This document shows positions 33,411-44,822 of a stretch of 64,000 nucleotides of DNA, piece by piece; the first letter of the stretch is position 1; every line of letters begins with the position of its first letter. The notes beneath the pieces are model-generated. The model was not told where the DNA came from and made no database searches. It saw nothing but the letters and a program-made list of their open reading frames with translations. Both the position numbers and the translations under genes were made by a program. This stretch comes from Pegoplata infirma. Taxonomy: Eukaryota > Arthropoda > Insecta > Diptera > Anthomyiidae. The DNA lies in assembly GCA_963921195.1 (NCBI GenBank), contig OY992536.1:107348778-107412777 (forward strand), written 5' to 3'.

Positions 33411-34201
33411 TATAATGATAAGTTGAGATGATTTTATGTTTTTTTTATGATAGTACAATTTAAGATGATTTTGTTTTGTTCAATGCAAAATCACTTACAA
33501 TTAGTAAAGGCTAAGCCTAAAATCGTAAAAAAAACTATTAAAAACGAAAACTTTAAAATATTAGAAAAAAGAAACAATCATAACAAATCTTAAATGTCCA
33601 TTTTATTGCAAAATTATTGCGATTTTATATTCTTAAATTCAGTTTAAAGAATTTCCCCACAATATAGCCGCGTTGCAAAAATATTTTTTCGTATGCAGTT
33701 TTTTTCATGTGAACACGTACAGAATATGCACCTTAAAATGTAAAAAAAAAAATGTCACCGCGCCGATTGATTTGACGGAGTCGATTGATTCGGCGGCTTG
33801 GTTTAAGCCGATGGGAGCCGACAAAATCGGCGGCGGCGTAAGATGTCAAAAATGGGTCGGCGGCGGCGCGCCGCCGATTTTGAGCCGATCGGCTTGGTTC
33901 CCTGGCACACACGTCACAACAAAACATCAACATTCAATAACAAAATGTTTTGCTTTTAGTCTTTCGCTGGGTTTATTTGAAAGACTAATTTGAAAAACTT
34001 TTGCTTTTGCTTGTGTGTTTTAGTTTTTCAATTCAATTGAATTGTTTTTGCTTAAACTCTCGTTAGCAATAGTTGTTATTTTATTAGTTTTAGCAATTGA
34101 TTGCTGACACAATTTTGTAATAACTAAAACTAATAAAATGGTGTTATTTTACTATGTATTTTAGTTTATATCCCATTAGTTTTTTAATCACTGCCCCCGG
34201 A

Positions 34202-34883
34202 TAACAAGTTTTAAGGAAATCGAAATTAAAAAAAAAAACGTCATATTGGATCCGCCATTTTGAATTTTGGAAATCAAAATTCAGAATCGTGTTTAGTGAC
34301 CCCTAATACACCCGGGAACCGAGTTTTATTTGAATGCGACAACTTAAAAAAAACCATCCGCCATATTGAGTCCGCCATTTTGAATTTTTAAAATCTGAAT
34401 AAAAATTCGAAATCAGCGTCCAAAATAGCCCCCGGATACCAAGTTTCAAGAAAATCGAAATTAAAAACAAATAAAAAAACGCCATATTGGATCCGCCATT
34501 TTGAATTTTGGAAATCTAAATTCAGAATCGTGTTAACTGACCCATAATACACCCGGAAACCGAGTTTTATTTGAACGCGAAAACCTCGAAAAAATCATCC
34601 GCCATATTGGATCCGCCATTTTGAATTTTTGAAATCTGAATGAAAATTTGAAATAAGTGTCCCAATAAACCCCCTGATAACAAATTTCAGAAAAATCCGA
34701 TAACTCCTTCATTAGTTTTCAGCATATCCCGATCGGGGTATCCCGATTCGCGTCGCCATATTGGCTTACTTACCATTGGGTTCAACTTCCGCCACTCAGC
34801 TTTCAAAAGTAGAGATCATTGGCTAAATTTTAAGCCATAATACAACTCTCTACGACCAATAGAATTTTGGGGGCGGGGGGGGG
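34202..34883. repeat. CAAAATGGCGGATCC repeat block, right arm
   Basis: The reverse complement of 23970-24806, with GGATCCGCCATTTTGAATTTT repeated at 34249, 34490 and 34611. It flanks the outer hAT on the right. Confidence 0.75.
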
Positions 34884-34912
34884 TCTCCCGTTGACGTGAA
34901 ATAGCCCATATA

Positions 34913-35940
34913 CAGGGTGATTCAGTCACGACCCGCCGAATTTTACCAGCGTATTCCTTGGCTCATTTCATTAAAATATGTCCATTACGACCATCCCCCT
35001 AAAATGCAAGTGTGCGAAATGGCAGCGGTTTGAAAATTTTCGGATTGGTGGTTGGAGGGTAGTAGGGTAAAATTGATAACTTCTGAACCTGGGGTCCGAT
35101 TTTTTTGTTTTTGGGCTTGTTGGAAAGTTTATTAGGAGACCTTTCAAAATCAATAACAAAAAAATAAAATAAAGTGAATTCGTCGAGATGCAGAGCTTTT
35201 AAGAATAAAATTTGAAAAAGAAGGCATAAGAATTTGCACATAAGGTCAATTTGCTCAGCCAGATGGCAGGTAACTTATGTTTTTTATTCTCTAAAAAGAT
35301 AGCCCTACGTCTTACCTTTCCAAAATGCCCTAAAAGAAGCCCAGAGGTCTTACCGTTCCAAAGTTATGACCATTTGCCTTCCAAAAATTTTAATAAAATA
35401 AAATCTTAAACTTGTTAATTTACAAAAACAAATGAATGTGTGCTGTTATTTCGCCTCCAAAACCAAAAAAAAATGTTTGCATTTCAGTCAAATGGTCATA
35501 ACTTTAGAACAGAAAGACCTCTGGTCTTCATTTAGGGCATTTTGGAAAGGTAAGACGTAGGGCTATATTTTAAGAGAGAAAAAAATATAAGTTACCTATC
35601 TGGCTGAATAAATTAAGGTTATGTGCAAATTTTTATGTCTTTTTTTCAAATTTTATTTTTAAAAGCTCTGTATTTCTCTTTATTTTAATTTTTTTCTTAT
35701 TGATTTTAAAAGGTCTCCTAATAAACTTTCCAACAAGCCCAAAAACAAAAAAATCGGACCCCAGGTTCAGATGTTATCAATTTTACCCTACTACCCTCCA
35801 ACCACCAATCCGAAAATTTTCAAACCGCTGCCACTTCGCACACTTGCATTTTAGGGGGATGGTCGTAATGGACATATTTTCATGAAATGAGCCTAGGAAT
35901 ACGCTGGTAAAATTCGGCGGGTCGTGACTGAATCACCCTG
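34913..35940. mobile_element. Mariner/Tc1-like fold-back, TA-flanked, 500-bp arms
   Basis: The ends are CAGGGTGATTCAGTCACG and CGTGACTGAATCACCCTG, with TA at 34911-34912 and 35941-35942. The arms are about 90 percent identical and meet near 35430. Each arm contains the same 60-residue open frame (34971-35159 minus; 35700-35885 plus) starting before KGLLINFPTSPKTKKSDPRF; it shows no transposase motif. CAGGGTG ends with TA targets are common in Tc1/mariner relatives. Confidence 0.85.
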
Positions 35941-35949
35941 TATATTTTT

Positions 35950-36128
35950 TTCCCAATTTTTAATAACAAAAATTAGTAGAAAACCGGTAAAAAATCAGTA
36001 TTTAGTAATGTCCACTTATAAAAAAAACGTACTAAAAACTAAAATTATACTGTAAATTAGTCAAAATGTAGTAAATTTAAAGTTATAACACATTTACTGT
36101 ATTTTTTACTGTAGGATTTCTATGAGTG
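35950..36128. mobile_element. TA-type MITE remnant
   Basis: Words such as AGTAAAAA and TACTAAAAACTAAAATTA end in TATGAGTGTAG at 36122-36131, like the right terminus of the CACTCAAAA family. The left end is not found. Confidence 0.4.
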
Positions 36129-36129
36129 T

Positions 36130-36445
36130 AGAGATACTTAAAATTGGTACTTTACGATCCACTTGCGGAAATTACATTCTGGGAAAATAAATTTTTGAAT
36201 TTTCGTTTCAATTTGGTACCTATTGTTCCTTATGCACTAATGTTCCTTGAATCTTAAAGTTTGAACTATGGGATCGTTTCGCCAAAATACAATTTTTTGC
36301 AACTTTAAATCTACTCAAAATATAATATTTTAAAGGTCGAAACTAACAATTTTTATGTTTAATTAAAAATTAATAAGAATTTGAAGTAATAAAGTTGTTT
36401 TTTTTTACAGCTAACCGGTAACGAAGTACCGGGCGAGTTAGCTAG
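36130..36445 (+). mobile_element. Helitron 3' terminus
   Basis: CCGGTA-ACGAAG-TACCGG (36415-36432) is a perfect six-pair hairpin, followed after 9 nt by CTAG at 36442-36445 and then T. Hairpin plus CTRR before a T is the hallmark of Helitron ends. The 5' TC end cannot be placed, so the left limit is nominal. Confidence 0.6.
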
Positions 36446-36460
36446 TATGTCATATATGAA

Positions 36461-36738
36461 CATATCGCTCCTTTACTTGTATAGTGTCATAACTCAAAAA
36501 ATGCGTTTTTTGAGTTATTGATGCAGAATTATTCGTTATATCGTGCTTTATATTGTGTCAAAAATTCGTATTAATATCTCTTAAACTCACCGTTTGAGAA
36601 GAGTACACGCCATTATTACATTTTCTATGTACCGGCCTTTTTCAACTAAAAACCAGTTTCAATAGTAAACTTGAAACGTGTTTTCTGCAAAATCAAATAT
36701 TTTGAGTTATGACACTATACAAGTAAAGGAGCGATATG
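36461..36738. mobile_element. Fold-back MITE with 39-bp ends
   Basis: CATATCGCTCCTTTACTTGT at 36461 is the exact complement of the right end at 36738, and pairing runs on through ATAGTGTCATAACTCAAAA. It lies just after the Helitron end. Confidence 0.8.
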
Positions 36739-36797
36739 CCCTCAAATTACGTATATGGTCATATATGAACAATCATATATGAAGCATATATGATCAT

Positions 36798-37919
36798 TAG
36801 GGTTCGGGCTTTTATGCAGTTAAAATCGCGTTTTATGCGCATAAAACATGCACCAAAAATAGAAAAATATGCGCTAAAAATGTAAAAAATATGCAATTAA
36901 AAATTTTTTTAAAACATTAATTAATGATAAAAAATAAAATTAACAAGAAAAACAAAAAAGAACATAAAATCGTAAAAATTAAGTCTTATAAACGAAAATA
37001 AGGTACAATAAACACAAAAGTTCAAGTTCAAATAAGTTCAACACACAATTATAAAAGTAAAAAAAAAAATTTTTTTGAATAAATTTGTTTTACTATTGAG
37101 TAAAAAACTACTCAATTTTGCACCAGTAAACGATTTAAAAGTATTTAGTAAACTTTTAATAAAAATTTATTAAATGTATACCAAAAATTTTTAGTAAAAT
37201 TTTAATTGACACAATTAAAACTTTACTCAAAATTTTTCGTTTTTTTTAACAAAGTTTTTATTTGTGTCAAGTAAAAATTTACTCAAAATTTATCAGTTTT
37301 TTTTAAAAAAGATTAAAAAAGTTTCACATTTTTTTTTTTTTTACAAAAAAAAATATTTTTTTTAATCTTTTACCAAAAACATTTAAGACATTGGAAATTT
37401 TCATAAAGATGATTTCAAACTTTGATTTACATAAACAAAAAACTATAAACTAAATGAGAATTGAAAAAAAAACTAAGAAAAAAAAATTAATTAAAAAAAA
37501 AAAATATAAAATTATTTACTCAAATTTTTTTAAAAACTTTTAAGTAAATTTTTAATTGTGTCAGTTAAAAAAATACGCAATTTTTTTTTTGAAATTTGAA
37601 CAAGTGATTACTCAATATTTTTTTCCCATGTTTTCTTCTGTGTACTTTAACGCATACATTATAAAATAAAAAATATATACAGCAATGTAAAAATATCATA
37701 AAATAAAAAAAAAAACACTTTTTTTCAAAATATGCGACAAAAATATTTAATATCAGCAATATATGCAAAAATATGCATTAAAAGCAAAATATGCAAAAAT
37801 ATGCACTAACAAATCAATGCCATTTTACTGCAAATTTCTTGATTCGCAAAGATATTTCGTTTTTGTTGCTCTCAGACTGACGACAATAAATATGCATTTG
37901 CATAAAAATCCGAGCCCTA
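36798..37919. mobile_element. hAT-like element, duplication ATGATCAT, ATATGCA-rich
   Basis: ATGATCAT lies at 36790-36797 and 37920-37927. The ends are TAGGGTTCGGGCTTTTATGC and GCATAAAAATCCGAGCCCTA. ATATGCA/TGCATA words crowd both ends. The middle (about 37040-37640) is AGTAAAATTTTA-type sequence ending in TTCTGTGTA, probably a nested TA-type element. No transposase. Confidence 0.85.
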
Positions 37920-38119
37920 ATGATCATATATGCACATTTTTCACCGGGGAGTCAAAAAAGTTCAAAAGATCAATCCTAGGATATTGGAATGTAAAATTGA
38001 TTGATCCCTTTAATGTCAAATAAAAAGGTCAAGAACTGGTCTTCCGCTGGTTCGTTTCCGGTACGAATGTTTTTGAATACTTACCAACTCTGCTTTTACG
38101 AGCAGAATAAGGTACAAAT

Positions 38120-39838
38120 TAGAGATGGGATCGTGAGTGACTTTTCAATTACGATCACGCACGCTCACGAAAAAAAAATTGTAATCACGCACGATCACGC
38201 ACGAACATTTTTTTCTGCTCACGCTCACGCACGCTCACGTGAGTAGAAAAAAATTTAATCACGCTCACGATGTAATCACGATCACGAAATACTCACGAAT
38301 TAAAATATGTAAAAAAAATGTATGTCATATTTTTTTATGCATTACCCAGTTGGGAAAGTCCTTGAGCCATCCGTGGTGACGGCTCGCTGACATCCCCATG
38401 ACATCTCTATATACCGAGTTGAGGACAGTTTCATAAAAAAATTCAAAATTTCCTCAATCATATTCAGCAGTTGTCAGGGGGTGCTGACATTCCCATGATA
38501 TTTCCCCTAAGTCGTCTTTGTGGAAATGTCTGCTATAGGTCATATGAAAATGCCAAAATTCTTCGTATTTCCATTAGTTTTTACTTTCATCCAATTTCCT
38601 TTATAAATTATCTTTATCATATTAAGAAATAACTTTTCGACTTTCCGATGTTTCTGATGTTTTTCTCGCTGGGCACACAATAATGGGCACAAAGAATTTG
38701 GGGCCCCGCTGGAAAGTAAAAAGTCGCACGACAAAAGAAAACACATTCTTGTGGTACAAATTAAATTCATGTTATTACCTGTTTTAGGAAAAAGAAACTA
38801 AAAAAAATATATTTTGGGTAGGGATATTTTAGCTTGAGTAGATTTTTCTTTACTTATTAAAACCATGATATTCGTGAAAAGAATTTGGTTGTAATAATGT
38901 CTCAGAATCTGAAACCTGTACGAAAAATGTCTCAGAATCTGAGAAAATTTTATACGAAAAACGTCTCGGAATCTGAGAGTTTTCAATACGAAAAATGTCT
39001 CAGAATCTGAGACTTTTCATAAGAAAAGTGTCTTATAATCTGAGACTTTCTATTTTGGAAAAACTTCTCTGAACTTTAGACTTTTAAAATCTCAGAATCA
39101 GAAACTTTATGTGTACGAAAAATATTTCACATTCTGAAACTTTTTATGTAGCAAATATTTCAATGAATTTGAGACTTTTGATATATTACAAATTTCTCCT
39201 ATAGAAAAAGTCTCAGTGTATACGAAAAATCTGTTAGATTCTGAGACTTTTTCTGTAAGAAAATAAGAAATTTTTTTTTAAAGAAATTAATCGTATAACC
39301 GAATTTATTGGCATTTCAGGTCCCTTAGGTCGAGGGCCTTGTGAACGTGTCTAGTGTGCCCTAATGGTTAAAACGGTACTGCCCAGATGTAAAAGTTCAG
39401 TTTCATATACTGCTATTGTGAAGACATTTCCTTATAGTCTTAGAGAATTTGTTCACACTCTTAAAACAAACATTCATTGATGACAATGTTAGGACATGTC
39501 CTCAAGAACTACCTTTTATATGTCCGAATCTGAAGGCATATCCTCATGGAAGCACTGTGCAAATTCCCTAATGACACATTTAAAAAACCTATTAAATTTA
39601 TATTTTTTTAAAGACCATAATAAAAAAATCAAGAAAACGTTACCGAACAAAAAAAAATCTGGGAAACAATTAAAATCACGAAAAATTCACGCAAGAATTT
39701 TACTCACGCACGAACTTTTTTGTGTTACTCACGCTCACGCACGCTCACGTGAGTAGAAAAAAAATTTACTCACGAATCACGTGATTCATGCGTGATTCAC
39801 GTGTTTCACGTTAATCACGTGATTGGTGCCCATCTCTA
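38120..39838. mobile_element. hAT-like element, duplication GTACAAAT, TCACGCACG-rich ends
   Basis: GTACAAAT lies at 38112-38119 and 39839-39846. The ends are TAGAGATGGGATCGTGAGTG and GTGATTGGTGCCCATCTCTA. Dozens of (A/T)CACG and ACGCTCACG words occupy 38135-38300 and 39675-39825. The middle has unassigned sequence plus a short tandem repeat. Short frames such as 38001-38246 and 39496-39756 end in the repeated HAHARSRE translation of the motif. Confidence 0.85.
38891..39260. repeat. Tandem repeat with GTCTCAGAATCTGAGAC palindrome
   Basis: Seven or more degenerate units of about 45-55 bp, each with TACGAAAAATGTCTCAGAATC followed by TGAGACTTTT. Each unit contains an imperfect inverted repeat. 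It lies inside the hAT at 38120-39838. Confidence 0.75.
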
Positions 39839-39859
39839 GTACAAATTGTCTTTCCACAC

Positions 39860-40372
39860 CAATGATTTTACTGCAAATGTAGTAAACCCCAAACTAACTA
39901 CATTTTTAGTTGTTCCAACTACACAATTGTTTGAGCGTACCAAAATCTAAGAATCTACAATAAAAAAAACTTGTCAAATGACAAGAAAAACTTGATATTT
40001 TTATTTTTTGCTTCCTCCTATTTTACAAGAATTCCTGGTAATTTTTACAATCTTTTTACCAATATTTTTTTTTAATTTTACAAGGTTTTTACCAATAAAA
40101 TTGTAAATTTACACCTTTTTTGACCCAATAAAATTTACAAGGAGTTCTCGTGACTTTAATTTTGACATGGTTTTTTGTGTGTAATTGTGTGGGTAATAAA
40201 GCCTTAGGACCTGTTAAACAATTGAGGGCTTATCGTAAAAACTCGATAAGCAACATTTCATTTTAAAATTATGTAGAAAATGGATCTTTTGAAGAACGTT
40301 CATACTCAAGATATTTGTACAAAGGGTTTATGTAAAAATTCTGCCAAAAATCTGTCAAGGGGAACATCAATA
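39860..40372. other. TA-type remnant and spacer
   Basis: GTTGTTCCAACTACACAATT (39911) recurs at 58779, and TTTACAAGG words at 40020-40150 look like a decayed GTAAATTTAC element. ACTCGATAAGCAACATTT (40240) has an inverted partner near 42330, suggesting that copy D was inserted into another inverted-repeat element. Confidence 0.45.
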
Positions 40373-42298
40373 TACTCAAAAAAAAAAAAGTTTGTAAAAT
40401 TACAAGTAAAAGGTCTTGTAATTCTATTTTACCAATATTTTTGTTTTTTTTACAAAAATTGTTGTATATTTAATAAAACGAAAACTACAGTTTGCTTTGT
40501 AATTTTACTATTATATGTTGGTAAATTTATTTTACAAATTTTTTAGGTAAATTTACAAAAAAGCGAATTATTTTACAAATTAAAAAAATATTACAAGGTG
40601 TTTAGTTTTTTTACACAAGAAAACTGTAATTGTACAACAAAATTTTACTTGTTGTTATTTAGTCTTTCTACCAAAAAAATGTTTTATTACAAGCCTTTTT
40701 GTTTAAGATCGTCTACAAGGTTTTCAGTTTGAAATGTATGTATTAAAAAGTACAAATGTTTCAATGTAATTTTACAAAACTTATTTAATTACTAGAATTA
40801 ATGTTGTTTCACAAAAAAAAAAAATAATTATTCAACAATAGGACACGCGAAAAAATTTTCTAAGTTCAGAATTTTTTTGCGTTTTGGAGTAAAAAATTTA
40901 GTTAAAAATCATTTTTTATAAATAAAAAATTTCATAAAAAAATTTTTTGGAAATTTTTTAAAAACTTTTCAATTAACTTTTCAATTAATTGTAAACGTTA
41001 GAAAAAAATTTAATTTTTACACCATTCTTTTGCTTCTACTATATAATTGTTCTATTTTTTTTTGTATTTTTACCATTTTTTTGGTAATTTTACCAAATTT
41101 TTTTGGTATTTTTTTTTTAAATTTGGCACCTAAAATGTCAATAAAAAGCTGCCAATTATGAAAAATTAAGTTTTTCTTATTTTAACAGGTACTTAAACAT
41201 CCAATCTACAATATTCAAAAAAAAAACCTCCGATTTTTTAAAAATACTTGTGAAAATAATTAAAAGTTTAAAAAAAAATGCTATTTTTTTGACTAATTTT
41301 TACTGAAAATATAAGAAATTTCTTGTGTAGCCTCCTTCGCAATTCTCATATGTTGTACTTAAGAAAAACGAAATGTCGAAAAAAATAAAAACGTGCAGTG
41401 TTATACTTTAAAAAGTTTGTAAAAAGTGTTCAAGTGAAAAAAAACTTATTTCATGTTGTTGAAGTGCTACTCCAGCTGCCGAAGAATGAAAATAAAGATG
41501 GACCATTGGAAAAAAACCTTTAAATTTACAAAACAAATATGTAAATAAGCCAAATTTTTTGTAAATTTTCAAAACAAATATGAATTTTTAAAAAACAAAT
41601 TTGTATACTTTCAGAAAAACGTTGTTATTTTACAAAAATTAAGTAGAAAATACGAAAAAAATATTGTAAATTTACAAATTATTTGGTTAAACTACTGTTT
41701 TTACGGCAAAAAATAAGAAAAAATGGTATATTTACAATAAAAATTGTAAATTTATTACTTTTTATTGTAAACATACAAGTTTTTTGCCATAAAACACAAT
41801 AGTTTAACCAAACAATTTGTAAATTTACAATTTTGTTATTTCTACTTTATTTTGTAAGTTTAAAACTTTTTTTTGTAAGTTTACAATTTGTTTTGTAAAT
41901 TTTATATTTTTTTATGCAAATTTACAATTTTTATTGTAAATATACGTGTTTTTCAATATTTTTTTGCGGTAAAAACAGTAGTTTAACCAAATAATTTGTT
42001 AATCTACAATTTATTTTTTCATTTTCTATTTTTCTTTGTAAAATAACAACCTTTTTCTGTAAGTTTACAATTTTGTTTTGTAAATTTACCAAATTTTTTG
42101 TAAATTTCCAAAAAAAATGTTCACCTCGATGTTAATATTTTACAAAAAAAATTGTTAATTTACTTTTTCTTTTGTTAAATCAATTTAAAAATAATCCCCG
42201 TAACATTACGGGGATTCTTGCTAGTACATATTTTACAAAACCTGCCCCGTAAAATCACGGGGATTTTATGTCATTTTACAAACTTTTTTTTTTTATTG
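40373..42298 (+). mobile_element. TA-flanked GTAAATTTAC-rich element, copy D
   Basis: Collinear with A-C. Its left end is TACTCAAAAAAAAAAAG and its right end is eroded to TTTTTTTTTATTG before TA. It contains both GC hairpins (42196-42213 and about 42245-42260). Confidence 0.8.
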
Positions 42299-42351
42299 TA
42301 GAAGGCAAAAAACAAAAAAAAAATAAAATGTTGCTTATCAAGTTTTTGCAG

Positions 42352-43258
42352 TAAAGCTACATTCACAATGTTGAAGTCACTCCAATCTCGACTACACTCA
42401 AAAAAATAAACTGGTAAAACGCCTTTACCAGGCGTAAAATGCCTTGTAATCCCGTTCTACCAATATTTAACAATTTTCCTTGTTTTTTCACAAAAAATCT
42501 TGTACTTTGCTCAAACGATAACTACAGTTTTATTTGTAATTTTACAAGTTTATTTTTGTAATTGTATTCTACAATTTTGAAAGGTTATTTTACAAAAAAA
42601 AAACTGTAATTTTACAACAAAGTTTTTATTACGAGGATTCTAGTTGAATTACAAAAAAACTGTTTTTTTTTTGTAATTTTTTTTTTTTATTGAAAAATAT
42701 TTTTAAAAAAGTTGACAAAATTTTGAAAAATTGATTACGAGGATTCTAGTTAATTTACAAAAAACAGTTATTTTAAAAAAATGATTTTATTACGAGGATT
42801 TATGTTGTTTAACAAAAAAAAATGTAAATTTACCATTTTGGTTACCATTTTTTTAAATATATTTACCATTTTTTCTTGTAAGTTAAACATTTTATTTTTT
42901 TTATTTTTCCGGTTTTATAACAATATTTTTACCAATAAAATTGGTTATTTTACCAATTTATGGCGCATTCAAAATTACGAGGAAATCCTCGTAATTTTAC
43001 GAGAATTTTACCTACGTCATATTTTACGAGAATAGCCTCGTAAAATCACGAGATTTTTTGGTAACTTTACAAGGTTTTTTTTTTGAGTGTACAGATTGAA
43101 ATGTTAACTCCAGATTGGAACTCCAGAGTAGAACCTGTTTGACTCTGGAGTGGATTGAAAAAGGAAAGACAAATTCAACAATATGAAAGTGCAAAAGGGA
43201 AAGATATAAAATTTTCCACAGATTGGAGTACTCCAACATTGTGCTTGCGGCTTTAGCC
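42352..43258. mobile_element. Inverted-repeat element hosting element E
   Basis: CACAATGTTGAAGTCACTCC (42366-42385) mirrors GGAGTACTCCAACATTGTG (43225-43243). Element 42395-43089 occupies its centre. Confidence 0.55.
42395..43089 (+). mobile_element. TA-flanked element E (CACTCAAAA ends)
   Basis: TA, CACTCAAAAAAATAAACTGG ... TTTTTTTTTTGAGTG, TA. The interior holds TTACGAGGA and TTTTACGAGAAT words rather than GTAAATTTAC. It is related in inverted orientation to element F. Confidence 0.8.
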
Positions 43259-43260
43259 CT

Positions 43261-43660
43261 TCAATTGTTATTATACCCTCCACTCTAGTGATAGAGGGTA
43301 TATACAAATAAGTTTGTCATTCCGTTTGTAACACCCCGAAATATTTGTCTAGGACCCCATAAAGTACATATATTCATGATCCTCGATCGATTTTAAGACG
43401 ATCTAGCGATGTCCGTCCGTCTGTCTGCTGAAAACACGCTAACTTTTGAAAGACTTTACGGAGGCTCCTATGTTGGGGATTTAGCTGGTCAGGTTGGTAT
43501 TGCAATCCAGAGAAATCGGTTTAGTGGTTCAAAAGTTATGAGCAAAAGACTGAATTTCTGCAAAGGTTTTTCGTGAATTTACGAAAAAAAAACACGATAA
43601 TATTCGAAAAGCAATTCTGAGGATGCTGAAGCTTGACAGTGGTTCAATAGTTATTACACT
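43261..43660 (+). repeat. Dipteran interspersed repeat with GTCCGTCCGTCTGTCTG
   Basis: It starts TTATACCCTCCACTCTAGTG and carries GATGTCCGTCCGTCTGTCTG at 43409. This layout is common among fly intergenic repeats. It is cut by element F at 43667. Confidence 0.55.
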
Positions 43661-43666
43661 CAAAAA

Positions 43667-44820
43667 AAAAACCTTGTAAAGTTACCAAAAAATCTCGTGA
43701 TTGTACGAGGCTATTCTCGTAAAATAGGAGTAAGGTAAAATTCTCGTAAAATTACGAGGATTTCCTCGTAATTTTAAATGCCCCAAAAATTGGTAAAATA
43801 ACCAATTTTATTTGTAAAAATATTGTCTTAATACCGAAAAAAAAAAATGGTAAACTTACAAGAAAAAATGGTAAATATGTTTAAAAAAATGGTAAATTTA
43901 CAAACCAAAATGGTGAATTTACAAAAAAAAAATAAGAAAATTAAAAAAAAAAATGTAAATCAAAAATAAAAAATTGTTAATTTACCGAAAAAATTGTTTA
44001 AATTTTACAAACTTTTGTTAGTGATAATTTTTAAGCCACGAAAATTATAAAAAAATTGGTAAATTTACAAGAAAAGTGGTAAATATATTAAAAAAATGGT
44101 AAAATTACAAACAAAAATTGTAAATTTACAAAAAAAAAAAATTGTTTAAAGTTTCCCAATTTTCGGTAGTGACAGTTTTTTATCCACAAAAACTACTGAA
44201 AAAATGGTAAACTTACAAAAATAAGTAGTAAACCTCGAACAAAGCTGTCAATTAACAAAATGATATTGTTAATCTGCATTTATTTTGTAAAATGTCAAAA
44301 AAAAAAAAAAATAAATGAAAAAAAAATAAAAATTTTTAAATAAATATAACAAAAAAAATTTAAATTTATCAATCTTTAAAGCTTAATTTTTTTGTTTTAT
44401 TTTTTTTTTCAATAATAAAAAAAAAAAAAAATTTATTCGGGACTTGGAAAATTAAAAAAAAAAAAAAAAAAAAATAGAAAATTTCCAACAAAAAAAAATT
44501 TTTTTTTTTTTTTGTTAAACAACATAAGTCCTCTTAATAACATAATTTTTGTAAAATAACAGTTTTTTTTTTGTAAATGAACTAGAATCCTCGTAATAAA
44601 AACTTTGTTGTAAAATTACAGTTCTTTTTGTAAAGTGACCTTTCAAAATGATAAATTACAATTACGAAAATAAAATTGTAAAATTACCAATAAAATTGTA
44701 GTTCTCGTTTGAGCAAAGTACAAGAATTTTTGTTAAAAAATAAGGAAAATTGTTAAATATTGGTAGAACGGGATTACAAGGCGTTTCACCAGGCGTTTTA
44801 CAAGTTTTTTTTTTTGAGTG
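43667..44820 (-). mobile_element. TA-flanked element F (CACTCAAAA ends)
   Basis: TA at 43665-43666 and 44821-44822. The right end in reverse matches the left end of E (AACGCCTTGTAATCCCGTTC type). A very long A/T-run section lies at 44270-44520. Confidence 0.8.
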
Positions 44821-44822
44821 TA

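Larger units (their letters stand above)
25530..33904. mobile_element. Inner hAT-like element, duplication GCACACAC, GGCGGC-rich ends
   Basis: GCACACAC lies at 25522-25529 and 33905-33912. The ends are CAGGCAACCAAGCCGA and TCGGCTTGGTTCCCTG. The first and last 100-140 bp are full of CGGCGGCGG and GCCGAT words, striking in an AT-rich region and probably subterminal protein-binding repeats. The overlapping 114-residue frames at 25465-25841 translate this motif and are not genes. The middle is occupied by other elements. Confidence 0.85.
24807..34193. mobile_element. Outer hAT-like element, duplication CCCCCGGA, swollen to 9.4 kb
   Basis: CCCCCGGA lies at 24799-24806 and 34194-34201; joining the flanks restores the uninterrupted repeat seen at 24390-24430. 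The ends are CAGCGATTAAAAAAC and GTTTTTTAATCACTG. Its own sequence (GCAAAAGCAATTGATT, AACTAAAA words) occupies roughly 24807-25520 and 33913-34193. All else is later insertion. No transposase was found. Confidence 0.85.

Noticed and set aside
34971..35241. 62- and 80-residue frames
   Set aside because: They belong to the arms of a TA-flanked fold-back and have no transposase motif; kept only as a note in the finding.
39340..39400. tRNA-like wording (CCTAATGGTTAAAACGGT ... AGTTCAGTTTC)
   Set aside because: T-arm and acceptor do not pair and the resemblance is weaker than at 52735; chance similarity is likely.
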